A stretch of DNA of 26,887 bases from the IMG/VR virus record IMGVR_UViG_3300025085_000152, positions 1-26,887 of that record. One strand, given 5' to 3'. The DNA comes from a virus. The translations under genes were made by a program, and so were the position numbers. Below the pieces are notes generated by a model. That model was not told the DNA's origin and searched no databases. It worked only from the letters and a program-made list of their open reading frames with translations. Shown here piece by piece: positions 15,515 through 22,196 of the stretch. Every line of letters begins with the position of its first letter. Within the stretch, counting starts at the first letter, position 1.

Positions 15515-16234
15515 CTATGCGAAAAAACTTGCTAGTCCTTCCAATACAACTTCACTTTCAACTTTTGTATTTGGATTTGTCACTTTAATTTTATGTGACA
15601 ACTTCGGCATAGTCTCAAAGAATGTTTCAATTGACTTGAACTGAGATGAATTCATTTGATCTAAGAAATCTTTAAGTTCTTTCTTAGTGCAATCATCTGC
15701 TGCCCATACATCATCTTCAGAATAAATTTTATCAACACAAGATGCAATCAAATCAAATGATTGGTCCATTACATTTTTATCTTCAAAGTCAAAATTATTT
15801 TTAATAAACTGATCAAGAGATGGATACTTCATCTCCATCATCAAGGCGTCATCAATTTTAATTTGTCTAGTATGATCATCATTTGTTTGAACACGAATTT
15901 CATCAAGGTCAATAGTTACAGGCACCTCTGTAGTCTCATCGTCAGGACAAATAATATTTACTTCAATGTTTTCACCAACAGATTTTCCTCTAATATTAAG
16001 AAACAAAAATTCAATATCAAATGTAGGAAGTGCTTCAACTTTGATTCCTTTTGTTTGAATACAATTCTTGATAACAGATTTGATTGCATTAGTGATTTGT
16101 TTTGTATCTTCACTTTCTAATGCAAGAACAAGAAGTTTCTCTTCCTTAACTAAGAAAGGTCTAAACTTAATTGTTTCTCCTGTTGATGGCAATTCAAGTT
16201 CATATATTGGTGTAGCAATCTTTGGTAAAGGCAT
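15515..16234 (-). CDS. 26: Baseplate hub assembly protein gp26
   Basis: The 239-aa product matches the T4 gp26 family (T4 baseplate protein): it begins MPLPKIATPIYELELPSTG, with IKFRPFLVKEEKLLVLALES, the family's most characteristic block, followed by an acidic helical C-terminal half. T4 gp26 is 208 aa. In T4 it is needed for the central hub, and this family behaves more like a tail assembly chaperone than a lasting virion part in recent structural views. An AGGA ribosome site precedes the ATG at 16234 and a late motif lies upstream. The last codons contain a -1 slippery heptamer, and the next ORF is open in that register. Identity as gp26 is firm; the chaperone role is inferred. Confidence 0.85.
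   Translation of the reverse strand: MPLPKIATPIYELELPSTGETIKFRPFLVKEEKLLVLALESEDTKQITNAIKSVIKNCIQTKGIKVEALPTFDIEFLFLNIRGKSVGENIEVNIICPDDETTEVPVTIDLDEIRVQTNDDHTRQIKIDDALMMEMKYPSLDQFIKNNFDFEDKNVMDQSFDLIASCVDKIYSEDDVWAADDCTKKELKDFLDQMNSSQFKSIETFFETMPKLSHKIKVTNPNTKVESEVVLEGLASFFA
15521..15527 (-). promoter_or_regulatory. Candidate programmed -1 frameshift site
   Basis: In the gp26 frame the minus strand reads T TTT TTC, a canonical X XXY YYZ heptamer, one codon (GCA) before the TAG stop. A GGAAGGA Shine-Dalgarno-like sequence ends 8 bases upstream, comparable to the stimulator of E. coli dnaX frameshifting. The -1 frame remains open for 62 more codons, through the 56-aa ORF. Confidence 0.6.
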
Positions 16235-16263
16235 AATATCCTAAAGAGTTTTTTCAGTATGAT

Positions 16264-16271
16264 TATTTATT
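16264..16271 (-). promoter_or_regulatory. T4-type late promoter motif
   Basis: AATAAATA in the context CATAATAAATAATC on the minus strand lies 29 bp upstream of the gp26 ATG and overlaps the stop codon of the gp54-like gene. It is nearly the same as the motif at 7106. Confidence 0.6.
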
Positions 16272-17067
16272 ATGTTATGTTGAATGCGGATTTAAGCAAA
16301 TCATCAGCACCAGCTTTAAGAAAGTTTGCAGCACTATTTAAAATTGAATTAGATCCGCCAAATAATCCAGAACCATCAAATGCATCATCAAGTGCTGTAG
16401 GTCCAGTTTGAATATATCTAATATATGACATAGAAACAGTACACTTCAATAAATCATTACCACTATAAGATACTGGCATTGATGCAACACTTAAAGGAAA
16501 TGCCCTATAAAATTCGTAAGTTAAAACTGATTTATAATCTCTTTCAAATTTTAAAATCTTAAGTCCTTGATCTGCCATGTATGTGTCTGGATAGGATGCT
16601 TTATAATGATACTGTTTTGATTTTGGAGAACTTTTTGTATTTACTACAGGACCAATACCACCAGAAAATGGATCATCGCTTTCATTCATAATACCTTTCA
16701 TCCAAGTTTCAAAAAATAAAATGGGAAGATACTTATCTGCATCAACATAAAAAGTAAAATCAACACTATCATCAAACATTCTACGATATGCGTGCTTCTC
16801 TGTCACACCTGTTCTATCATTATTAATATCCATCGTTGTCAATCTGGAACCTGGCAAAGAACTATCTGTGCAAAGTAAGTTTAACTTTCTTTGATCCTGC
16901 CCCAAAACTTTTTTCAATTGATCATTCAATTTTCCACTATTGGGTAGAGGTATTTCAACAGCAAAATATGATGTTAATGATGGTCTTAAGAGATTAGCCT
17001 TAATCTCATCAACATTTACTCTTTTTGCTTGATCTTTATTAGACTGATTATTGGCGGACTTTGCCAT
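16270..17067 (-). CDS. 54: Baseplate tail tube initiator, gp54-like
   Basis: A 265-aa protein with the layout of tail tube fold proteins. LLRPSLTSYFAVEIPLP starts the first sheet, SSLPGSRLTTMDIN and the following VDFTFYVDADKYLPILFFETWM resemble the tube and initiator family loops, and FPLSVASMPVSYSGNDLLKCTVSMSYIRY provides the C-terminal strands. T4 gp54 (320 aa) starts tube polymerisation on the baseplate beside gp48, and gp48 is encoded 840 bp away on the other strand. It could instead be a second tube protein related to gp19, so the number is given with reserve. The gene is divergent from gp4, with 31 bp between starts, and no strong ribosome site is visible before its ATG. Confidence 0.6.
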   Translation of the reverse strand: MAKSANNQSNKDQAKRVNVDEIKANLLRPSLTSYFAVEIPLPNSGKLNDQLKKVLGQDQRKLNLLCTDSSLPGSRLTTMDINNDRTGVTEKHAYRRMFDDSVDFTFYVDADKYLPILFFETWMKGIMNESDDPFSGGIGPVVNTKSSPKSKQYHYKASYPDTYMADQGLKILKFERDYKSVLTYEFYRAFPLSVASMPVSYSGNDLLKCTVSMSYIRYIQTGPTALDDAFDGSGLFGGSNSILNSAANFLKAGADDLLKSAFNIT

Positions 17068-17068
17068 C

Positions 17069-17076
17069 TATAAATA
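17069..17076 (+). promoter_or_regulatory. Exact T4 late promoter box
   Basis: TATAAATA on the plus strand is identical to the T4 late promoter consensus and lies 22 bp before the gp4 ATG. It abuts the divergent gp54-like start codon at 17067. Confidence 0.75.
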
Positions 17077-17098
17077 ATTTTAACCTTATATATTATGT

Positions 17099-17542
17099 AT
17101 GGCAGAAAGTATTAAAAGTAAATACAAACCATCATTTCCAAAGAAATATAAAGGCAATCCAAATAATATCATATGTCGTAGTAGTTGGGAGCGTAAGTTC
17201 TGTCACTACTGCGATCTAAATGAAAATGTTCTTGAGTGGGGTAGTGAAGAATTTCATATTCCTTACATCTCACCACTTGATAATAGAGTCCATAGATATT
17301 TTCCAGATTTTATCATGAAAGTGAAGGAAAGTACAGGTCATATTAAGACATATGTAATTGAAGTAAAACCAAAAAGACAAACATTAGAACCTAAGAAAAA
17401 GTCAAGAGTTACTAAGTCATACATTTATGAGTGTAAGACTTATGCAGTCAATCAAGCAAAGTGGAAGGCTGCAGTTGAGTTTTGTGAAGACAGAAGAATT
17501 AATTTTAAAATCATCACAGAAGACGAACTCGGGATCAAATGA
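17099..17542 (+). CDS. 4: Head completion protein gp4 (nuclease fold)
   Basis: The 147-aa protein aligns along its length with T4 gp4 (150 aa): IICRSSWERKFCHYCD, VLEWGSEEFHIPY, RYFPDFIMK, YVIEVKPK and the final WKAA..........FKIITEDELG. The residues PD69-70, E88 and K90 form a PD-(D/E)XK nuclease-type active site. T4 gp4 completes packaged heads before tail joining, possibly by trimming DNA ends. Gene 17539-17889 overlaps its last four bases (ATGA). It heads the plus-strand block behind an exact late box. An earlier ATG at 17095 runs into a stop after six codons, so 17099 is the start. Confidence 0.9.
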   Translation: MAESIKSKYKPSFPKKYKGNPNNIICRSSWERKFCHYCDLNENVLEWGSEEFHIPYISPLDNRVHRYFPDFIMKVKESTGHIKTYVIEVKPKRQTLEPKKKSRVTKSYIYECKTYAVNQAKWKAAVEFCEDRRINFKIITEDELGIK

Positions 17543-17889
17543 ACCGCATCGAACCCATAAAAAGTGACCTTCAGTCTGAGAAAGATCTTGGAGATAGAAT
17601 GGAATTAATAATGTATGCACTGAATGATACTGTAGAACCAATACCAGAAGAAGGAAACGTATGTACCTTCAAATACTTTGCAAAGACACCTAACATAAAA
17701 TATGATCAACACCCGCTAGTTGCAGTGACTGAATTATTTCAGTGGGGGTTTCGTGGAATTAATTTTCATCTTAGAGAATATAGGCAATACACATGGGAAG
17801 AACTAGGGACTCAAGTCTACATCGTTCATCAGGAGGAACTTGATGACTTACTATCATTACAATATGGAAAATTTGTGCTAAATAGATAA
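17539..17889 (+). CDS. Conserved-looking hypothetical protein between gp4 and gp48
   Basis: A 116-aa protein, mixed alpha and beta, with a strand-rich core TFKYFAKTPNIKYDQHPLVA, then VTELFQWGFRGINFHLREYR and a C-terminal YGKFVLN. The HPLV...GF.GINFH pattern recurs, to my memory, in small phage proteins from several T4-like groups, but I cannot give it a function. It overlaps gp4 by four bases and precedes gp48 by 15 bp, so it is late, and by company it may act in neck or baseplate-tube assembly. No catalytic motif, signal or membrane segment is visible. Confidence 0.7.
   Translation: MNRIEPIKSDLQSEKDLGDRMELIMYALNDTVEPIPEEGNVCTFKYFAKTPNIKYDQHPLVAVTELFQWGFRGINFHLREYRQYTWEELGTQVYIVHQEELDDLLSLQYGKFVLNR
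17878..17885 (+). promoter_or_regulatory. T4-type late promoter motif
   Basis: CTAAATAG lies across the stop codon of the preceding gene, 19 bp before the gp48 ATG. It fits the CTAAATA-like late motif seen in cyanophages. Confidence 0.5.
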
Positions 17890-17904
17890 AAAAGATAGTC
17901 TATA

Positions 17905-19290
17905 ATGGCGAACAATCCTAAAGCTGCCAATACATATCAAACTGGAAAAGTTCCTAGTAGATTGGAAGTGGATTTGAAGACCGGTGGCGCAACTTTATAT
18001 GGAGAAGAAGGTATTTTTAATGCCTTTGGTAGACCAATAATAGCAACTTCTCAACCTGGTTCTCCAAATAAATGGACAATCACTGATGCATATGTAAAAA
18101 AATATAATAATCTAAACGGAACAAAACTATCTAAACAAGAAGTACAAAAAGTTTTTACTAAAGATTTGGCAAAGCAAAATAATGTTCAAAGAGCAGCAAT
18201 AATTAACAACAATGCTACAGAAGAAGATAAAATAAGGTTGAGTAAAGAATCAAAAATTCCTGGAGTTATTGATCCAAAAACCAAGAAAACACCAAAAGAT
18301 ACAACAAAGACACCAACTATTGCAAAGACTGAAGAACAAACAGGAGATACTTCATCTCCTTCATCTACTTCAACACCAAGTAATAACCTTGATAAAATTG
18401 AGAATATTAAAGAAACATCTAGAACAAGAAATGATTTTGGAAATTTTAATTATCCAATAACTAGAGATCCTACACAAGATATTATAAAATTTGATATATT
18501 GAAGTATGAGAAGAGACAGGTTCAGGGAGCAACATTTAAAGATAGAAGTTCTTTAGATTCAAGAAAATCAATTGGTTCAGTTATACTACCAATTCCAGGT
18601 GGAATCTCTGATACTAACTCATGTGGTTGGGGTGATGATAAAATGGATCCTCTCAAACTTGCTGCTGCTTCACTTGCTCTTTCAGCATTGGGAGAAAACG
18701 ATACAAATGGAGGACTTAAAGGTGCTCTTGGAGATATATTCAGTCAAGTAAAATCAAATAATGAATCTATAAAATCAGTAATTGCAAAGCAAACTGCGGC
18801 GGCCGCCATCGGTGCTGATGCAAATGCTTTGATGAGTAGAGTTGGTGGAATGATTATGAATCCAAACCTCGAACTTTTATTTCAAGGTCCATCTCTAAGA
18901 CCTTTTAGTTTTCAATTTAAAATGTCTCCAAGAAGTGCTGATGAATCAGAAATGATTTTAAAAATAATTAGATTTTTTAAACAAGGTATGGCACCAATTA
19001 GAGATGAATCAAGACTCTTCTTGAGAACTCCACATACTTTCAGAATTAAATATATTCAAATGGGTAAAGATTCTGAAAATCCTGACAACAAAAGTAAATT
19101 TTTAAATGAATTTAAAGAGTGTGCTCTGATGGGATGTAGTGTCTCATATACACCTGAAGGAAATTATGCACCTTATGAAGATGGTGCTATGTCATCATAT
19201 CAAATGACTCTTCAGTTTAAAGAACTTACTCCAATATATAACGATGACTATGGTAAAGATGGTGATCTTCCCGCAGCAATAGGTTTCTAA
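17905..19290 (+). CDS. 48: Baseplate tail tube cap gp48
   Basis: A 461-aa protein, about 100 residues longer than T4 gp48. The N-terminal 130 residues and the linker (about 125-160, rich in Lys, Thr, Ser and Pro) are specific to this group. The C-terminal half carries the family core: SLRPFSFQFKMSPRSADE, IIRFFKQGMAP, and a final region with GCSVSYTPEGNYAPYEDGAM and SYQMTLQFKELTPIYNDDY. This matches the T4 pattern of tube-like strands that end in a growth site for the tail tube. gp53 follows with one base between stop and ATG. No ribosome site is obvious. An alanine run (AAAAIG) is encoded by an unusually GC-rich stretch near 18800. Confidence 0.85.
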   Translation: MANNPKAANTYQTGKVPSRLEVDLKTGGATLYGEEGIFNAFGRPIIATSQPGSPNKWTITDAYVKKYNNLNGTKLSKQEVQKVFTKDLAKQNNVQRAAIINNNATEEDKIRLSKESKIPGVIDPKTKKTPKDTTKTPTIAKTEEQTGDTSSPSSTSTPSNNLDKIENIKETSRTRNDFGNFNYPITRDPTQDIIKFDILKYEKRQVQGATFKDRSSLDSRKSIGSVILPIPGGISDTNSCGWGDDKMDPLKLAAASLALSALGENDTNGGLKGALGDIFSQVKSNNESIKSVIAKQTAAAAIGADANALMSRVGGMIMNPNLELLFQGPSLRPFSFQFKMSPRSADESEMILKIIRFFKQGMAPIRDESRLFLRTPHTFRIKYIQMGKDSENPDNKSKFLNEFKECALMGCSVSYTPEGNYAPYEDGAMSSYQMTLQFKELTPIYNDDYGKDGDLPAAIGF

Positions 19291-19291
19291 G

Positions 19292-19945
19292 ATGTCAAAT
19301 TACTTTAACAAGGTTCCAAATTTTGAATACGTCAGTAGATTACCTGATGCTAACATATCAGATTATATTAATGTAAAAAATTTATTTAAAAGAATAACCC
19401 TCAGACAAGACATTTATCAAGACCTATCATTTTTTACTAAGTATAAAATTATTGGTGATGATAGACCTGATAATGTTGCATTTGATGTGTATGGTAGATC
19501 TGATTTGGATTGGATTATTTTAACTAGCAATAATATCATCAATATCCAATCCGAATGGCCTATGCCACAACTTAATTTTGATGCTTATCTACTAGAAAAG
19601 TATGGTACATATGAAAATTTAAATAACACTCATCATTATGAGACAACAGAGATTAAGAATAGTGATGATGTTATCATAGTTCAAAAAGGATTGAGAGTGG
19701 AATCAGACTACTCAATTACATACTTTGATGAATCTGGAATGGTTACTGAAAATCCGGTTAAAGAAATAACAAATTATCAATATGAGAATCAATTAAATGA
19801 TGATAAAAGAAATATTTTTGTATTAAAAACTTTATATTTAAATGTTATTATTGATGATCTTGATGAACTTATGATATACAAAAAAGGTTCCAGTCAATAT
19901 AAGACTGAAACCTTGAAGACTGCTGATAATATCAGACTATTTTAA
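19292..19945 (+). CDS. 53: Baseplate wedge protein gp53
   Basis: The 217-aa product matches gp53: it begins MSNYFNKVPNFEYVSRLPDA, with the N-terminal region KNLFKRITLRQDIYQDLSFF and YKIIGDDRPDNVAFDVYGRSDLDW, and IILTSNNIINIQSEWPM as the hallmark of the family, in which a LysM-like fold clamps wedge proteins together. gp48 lies one base upstream. The 3' end holds a stem-loop that works as a terminator for the opposite strand (gp32), and the two stop codons are only two bases apart. It ends the plus-strand block. Confidence 0.9.
   Translation: MSNYFNKVPNFEYVSRLPDANISDYINVKNLFKRITLRQDIYQDLSFFTKYKIIGDDRPDNVAFDVYGRSDLDWIILTSNNIINIQSEWPMPQLNFDAYLLEKYGTYENLNNTHHYETTEIKNSDDVIIVQKGLRVESDYSITYFDESGMVTENPVKEITNYQYENQLNDDKRNIFVLKTLYLNVIIDDLDELMIYKKGSSQYKTETLKTADNIRLF
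19880..19914 (-). terminator. Intrinsic terminator of gp32, inside gp53
   Basis: On the minus strand, arms AAGGTT-T-CAGTC and GACTG-G-AACCTT (11 pairs, one mismatch, 7-base loop) are followed by TTTT, with two further T in the stem base. It begins about 33 bases after the gp32 stop codon and lies wholly within the gp53 coding sequence. The plus strand has no T run after the stem, so it acts in one direction. Confidence 0.7.
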
Positions 19946-19947
19946 TT

Positions 19948-20895
19948 TCACTCTTCAGCAAGTTTCTGGAAGTATGACAGAGCATCATCTTCATCAGAGT
20001 CTGCAGACTTTAATGCTTCGGTACGATGATGACCGGCAGTGATGTCTGGTGCATTGAAGTCTGCTGTCGGGGTGCGACTTGCTGCCCAGTCGGGAGCAAA
20101 GTTACCACGAGAGTTATCTTCGTTATCAGTCTCTTCATCATAACGAGCAGGTGCAGACTTCTGACCCAGAACCATCTTCAAACGTGTTTGTAGTTGTTCA
20201 TAGGACTTGAATTGATCTGCTGCAACAAGTGATGAGAGCGAGTATTGCTTTTGCCACAGGGCTTCAAGAGCATCGTCATCATCCAGGAGTGGTGAAGGGC
20301 GATCAAATTCTGATGAGTCATAGTTCCAATAACCAGCAACTTTTTTCAGTTTCAGTTTGAAGTTAGCACCCTGCCAGAAGTCAAAGGGATTGATTGGAGT
20401 TTCGTCTTCGAACTCAGGTTGCATTGCTTCCATGACCTTATCAAAGATCTTCTTACCAAACTTATACAGGAAGACACGACCTTCATTTTGAGGGTTTGCT
20501 TTGTCTTGCACAACATAGATGTTGGCATAGTAAGAGAGTTTGCGCTTCTGCTTACGAACAGTATCTTTGTCTGCTTCGTTACCGCTGTTCCATAATTCAC
20601 GATTGTATTCTGATACAGGGTCTTTACCACCCGTTGTAGTCAGAGAGTTTTCAATGTACCAACCACCAGGGCCTTGGAAGGCATGGGAGTACATCTTTGC
20701 CCAGGGAAGGTCTTCTCCATCAGGGGCAGGGAGGAAACGGATTACGGCATAACCATTGCCGGTCTTATCCATTTCGGGTTTCCAGAGACGCTCATCTGCG
20801 CCACCGGATGTATTGTTCATCTTCTCTACTTCTTTTACCAGTTTAGAGGTAAGAGAACCCAGAGAGGATTGCTTCTTAAGATCTGAAAATGACAT
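19948..20895 (-). CDS. 32: Single-stranded DNA binding protein gp32
   Basis: The 315-aa protein follows T4 gp32: a basic N-terminal segment (LKKQSSLGSLTSKLVKEV) for cooperative binding, a core with GNGYAVIRFLPAPDGEDLPW, SHAFQGPGGWYIEN, RVFLYKFGKKIFDKVMEAM, GANFKLKLKKVAGYWNYD and KSYEQLQTRLKMVLG, and an acidic tail (SDEDDALSYFQKLAEE) for partner binding. The zinc site of T4 is degenerate: the His is kept (H71) but the three Cys positions read as S84, D92 and S95. gp32 coats ssDNA in replication, recombination and repair and interacts with gp59, encoded two genes upstream. A strong sigma70 promoter at 20942-20970 and an AAGGTAA ribosome site precede it. The sequence looks more GC-rich than the tail genes. 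Confidence 0.95.
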   Translation of the reverse strand: MSFSDLKKQSSLGSLTSKLVKEVEKMNNTSGGADERLWKPEMDKTGNGYAVIRFLPAPDGEDLPWAKMYSHAFQGPGGWYIENSLTTTGGKDPVSEYNRELWNSGNEADKDTVRKQKRKLSYYANIYVVQDKANPQNEGRVFLYKFGKKIFDKVMEAMQPEFEDETPINPFDFWQGANFKLKLKKVAGYWNYDSSEFDRPSPLLDDDDALEALWQKQYSLSSLVAADQFKSYEQLQTRLKMVLGQKSAPARYDEETDNEDNSRGNFAPDWAASRTPTADFNAPDITAGHHRTEALKSADSDEDDALSYFQKLAEE

Positions 20896-20941
20896 TCGGA
20901 TTACCTTAGATTAATTAGATTTGGCTTGTGTGTACCTTGCT

Positions 20942-20970
20942 ATTCTACAGGTCAGAACCTGTAGTGTCAA
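20942..20970 (-). promoter_or_regulatory. Sigma70 promoter of gp32 with inverted repeat in the spacer
   Basis: TTGACA (20965-20970) and TAGAAT (20942-20947) lie 17 bp apart on the minus strand. The spacer and the -10 edge are an inverted repeat at 20945-20964: arms CTACAGGT and ACCTGTAG around TCTG. It overlaps the 3' end of the DUF1825-like gene, whose stop codon is in the second arm. As DNA it could be an operator; in read-through RNA it forms an 8-bp hairpin 49 bases before the gp32 start. Confidence 0.75.
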
Positions 20971-21289
20971 GTTGTTTTTTCATTATGTCCAGCATCTTGG
21001 ACATATTACCAAAAACAGCATTTAAATCTGAACCTTCGGGAAGGCCCATCATCTTTGCTGACTCGATAATTTTATCTTTCATTTGTTTTGCTTCGGGATC
21101 ATCCGATAAACTCAGGCGAGCATAGAGAACTTTTTGTTTATCAAGAAGTTTTTCTAATAACGCGACATGAAAGAGTTTTTCTTCATTATCCATTGAAGAA
21201 AATTTAAAGACGTTGCGATAAACATCGTCTTGCAATTCACTAATTTCGGTCATCTCAGCGCGGACAACATCAGAATCGAAAAAACTCAT
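20945..21289 (-). CDS. DUF1825-like protein of cyanobacterial type (114 aa)
   Basis: The protein opens MSFFDSDVVRAEMTEISELQ and continues with helices MDNEEKLFHVALLEKLLDKQ, LYARLSLSDDPEAKQ and NMSKMLDIMKKQL. This matches my memory of DUF1825, a small all-helical family conserved in cyanobacteria (usual start M.FFDS.IV..E, then a YxxxxxRxxLSDD-like stretch), whose function is unknown. It is flanked by gp59 (1 bp upstream) and gp32, so it is made with the replication genes. T4 has no such gene between 59 and 32. Transfer from a cyanobacterial host is the likely origin. Its 3' end carries the gp32 promoter. Confidence 0.75.
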   Translation of the reverse strand: MSFFDSDVVRAEMTEISELQDDVYRNVFKFSSMDNEEKLFHVALLEKLLDKQKVLYARLSLSDDPEAKQMKDKIIESAKMMGLPEGSDLNAVFGNMSKMLDIMKKQLDTTGSDL

Positions 21290-21290
21290 C

Positions 21291-21884
21291 TTACTTTAAA
21301 ACGATCTCCTTTAAAACTTTTTTATAGCGTGATACTTCAATATTTAGAAACGGAGAATACTTTCTCATTCTCATACTGACAGTTTCCCACACAGGGTCTT
21401 GTAGTTTCTTGTCCCAGTCTTTTCTGAACCCAAGAATCCTATCAAGTATTACTAGAGTTTCGATAGAGATACTATCTCTTAGATACTCTTTAAGAATTTG
21501 TGGATGGCTAGATCCTTCCATGGAGAACATACCATCAAAATTGTTATCTGCAAACATTAACCCTGCTTCTTCCTTAAACAAATAAGTCAATGATTGGGTT
21601 CGCTTCTTCCACGATGTATATCTACCCTCACCTTCACGTATCATTTCTCCTATCCAAAGTTTACTTGGATCCGTACAGGTGATAAAGTTAGATACAAAAA
21701 AGTCAATCATTTCCTGATCAGACTTCTTCCTTGATACTTTCTCAAACCAAAATCTATCTTTCCTTTTGTAGAAAGACTGCACAGTGGCACGACTTTTACC
21801 ACAATACTTATGGTAGTCATACTTTTCTTTCGTGAAGTGATTCTTCAACGAAAGGTATTGCTTGTAGGCATCAAACGGCATCAT
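21291..21884 (-). CDS. 59: Helicase loader gp59
   Basis: The 197-aa protein is all helical and matches T4 gp59 (217 aa) in order: AYKQYLSLKNHFTKEKYDYHKY, then KRKDRFWFEKVS, FFVSNFITCTDPSKLWIGEM, and near the C-terminus SIETLVILDRILGF and DPVWETVSMRMRKYSPFL. gp59 binds fork DNA and gp32 and loads the gp41 helicase, coupling leading and lagging synthesis. A second ATG immediately follows the first, so the start could be 21881. The start overlaps a repeated intergenic element (copy B). gp33 lies upstream, as in T4. Confidence 0.9.
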   Translation of the reverse strand: MMPFDAYKQYLSLKNHFTKEKYDYHKYCGKSRATVQSFYKRKDRFWFEKVSRKKSDQEMIDFFVSNFITCTDPSKLWIGEMIREGEGRYTSWKKRTQSLTYLFKEEAGLMFADNNFDGMFSMEGSSHPQILKEYLRDSISIETLVILDRILGFRKDWDKKLQDPVWETVSMRMRKYSPFLNIEVSRYKKVLKEIVLK

Positions 21885-21945
21885 GAAAAAGTAATAGGGT
21901 CAATTTTTTGCCGAAAATTTTTTCCCCCCTAAATGGATTTAAAGG
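21881..21945 (-). repeat. Dispersed intergenic element, copy B
   Basis: Second copy of the element at 249-313, here filling the space between the gp33 stop and the gp59 start. The six-G run and the CCCTATTACTTTTTCATGA block are at the same spacing as in copy A. In this copy the ATG of the block is the gp59 start codon. Confidence 0.65.
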
Positions 21946-22196
21946 GGCAATTTGGCACGGGAACTTCTCTTTAAGAAATTAAGTTCTAATGCTTCGCACT
22001 TTAACTTTTCTTTAAGTGGTTTAGAAATCAGTTTCGGAACTGACTCCACATCAATACTATTGTTATCACAAAAGTGAACAACAGCATCAATATAACTCAT
22101 CCCGTCGCCGGTATGAACAAGAGACTCAATCTCTTGCGCGAATCGAGAGGGGCAGAAGAATTTACTTTCTAGTGCTTTTTCTAGTTCATTCTCCAT
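21939..22196 (-). CDS. 33: Late transcription coactivator gp33
   Basis: Translation from the ATG at 22196 gives an 85-aa protein that matches the core of T4 gp33 (112 aa): IESLVHTGDGMSYIDAVVHF, CDNNSIDVESVPKLI, then KLKCEALELNFL, and a hydrophobic C-terminal LPL in place of the T4 clamp-binding end. gp33 binds the RNA polymerase flap and the sliding clamp gp45 so that late promoters are used when DNA is replicating. A longer frame reaches 22298 but would sit inside the exonuclease gene; the chosen start has an AGGA-type site and overlaps that gene by 11 bases. An internal sigma70-like promoter lies about 55 bp upstream. Confidence 0.85.
   Translation of the reverse strand: MENELEKALESKFFCPSRFAQEIESLVHTGDGMSYIDAVVHFCDNNSIDVESVPKLISKPLKEKLKCEALELNFLKRSSRAKLPL

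Noticed and set aside
17417-17641. Minus-strand frame of 74 codons across the gp4 end
   Set aside because: Shadow of gp4 and its neighbour; no start context and no protein-like pattern.
17901-17906. TATAAT on the plus strand at the gp48 start
   Set aside because: No -35 at proper spacing and it overlaps the start codon; the late motif at 17878 is more credible.
18796-18810. GC-rich GCGGCGGCCGCC run with a NotI site in AT-rich gp48, as a possible cloning scar
   Set aside because: It encodes in-frame alanines within a natural Ala-rich helix and there is no frame or homology break.
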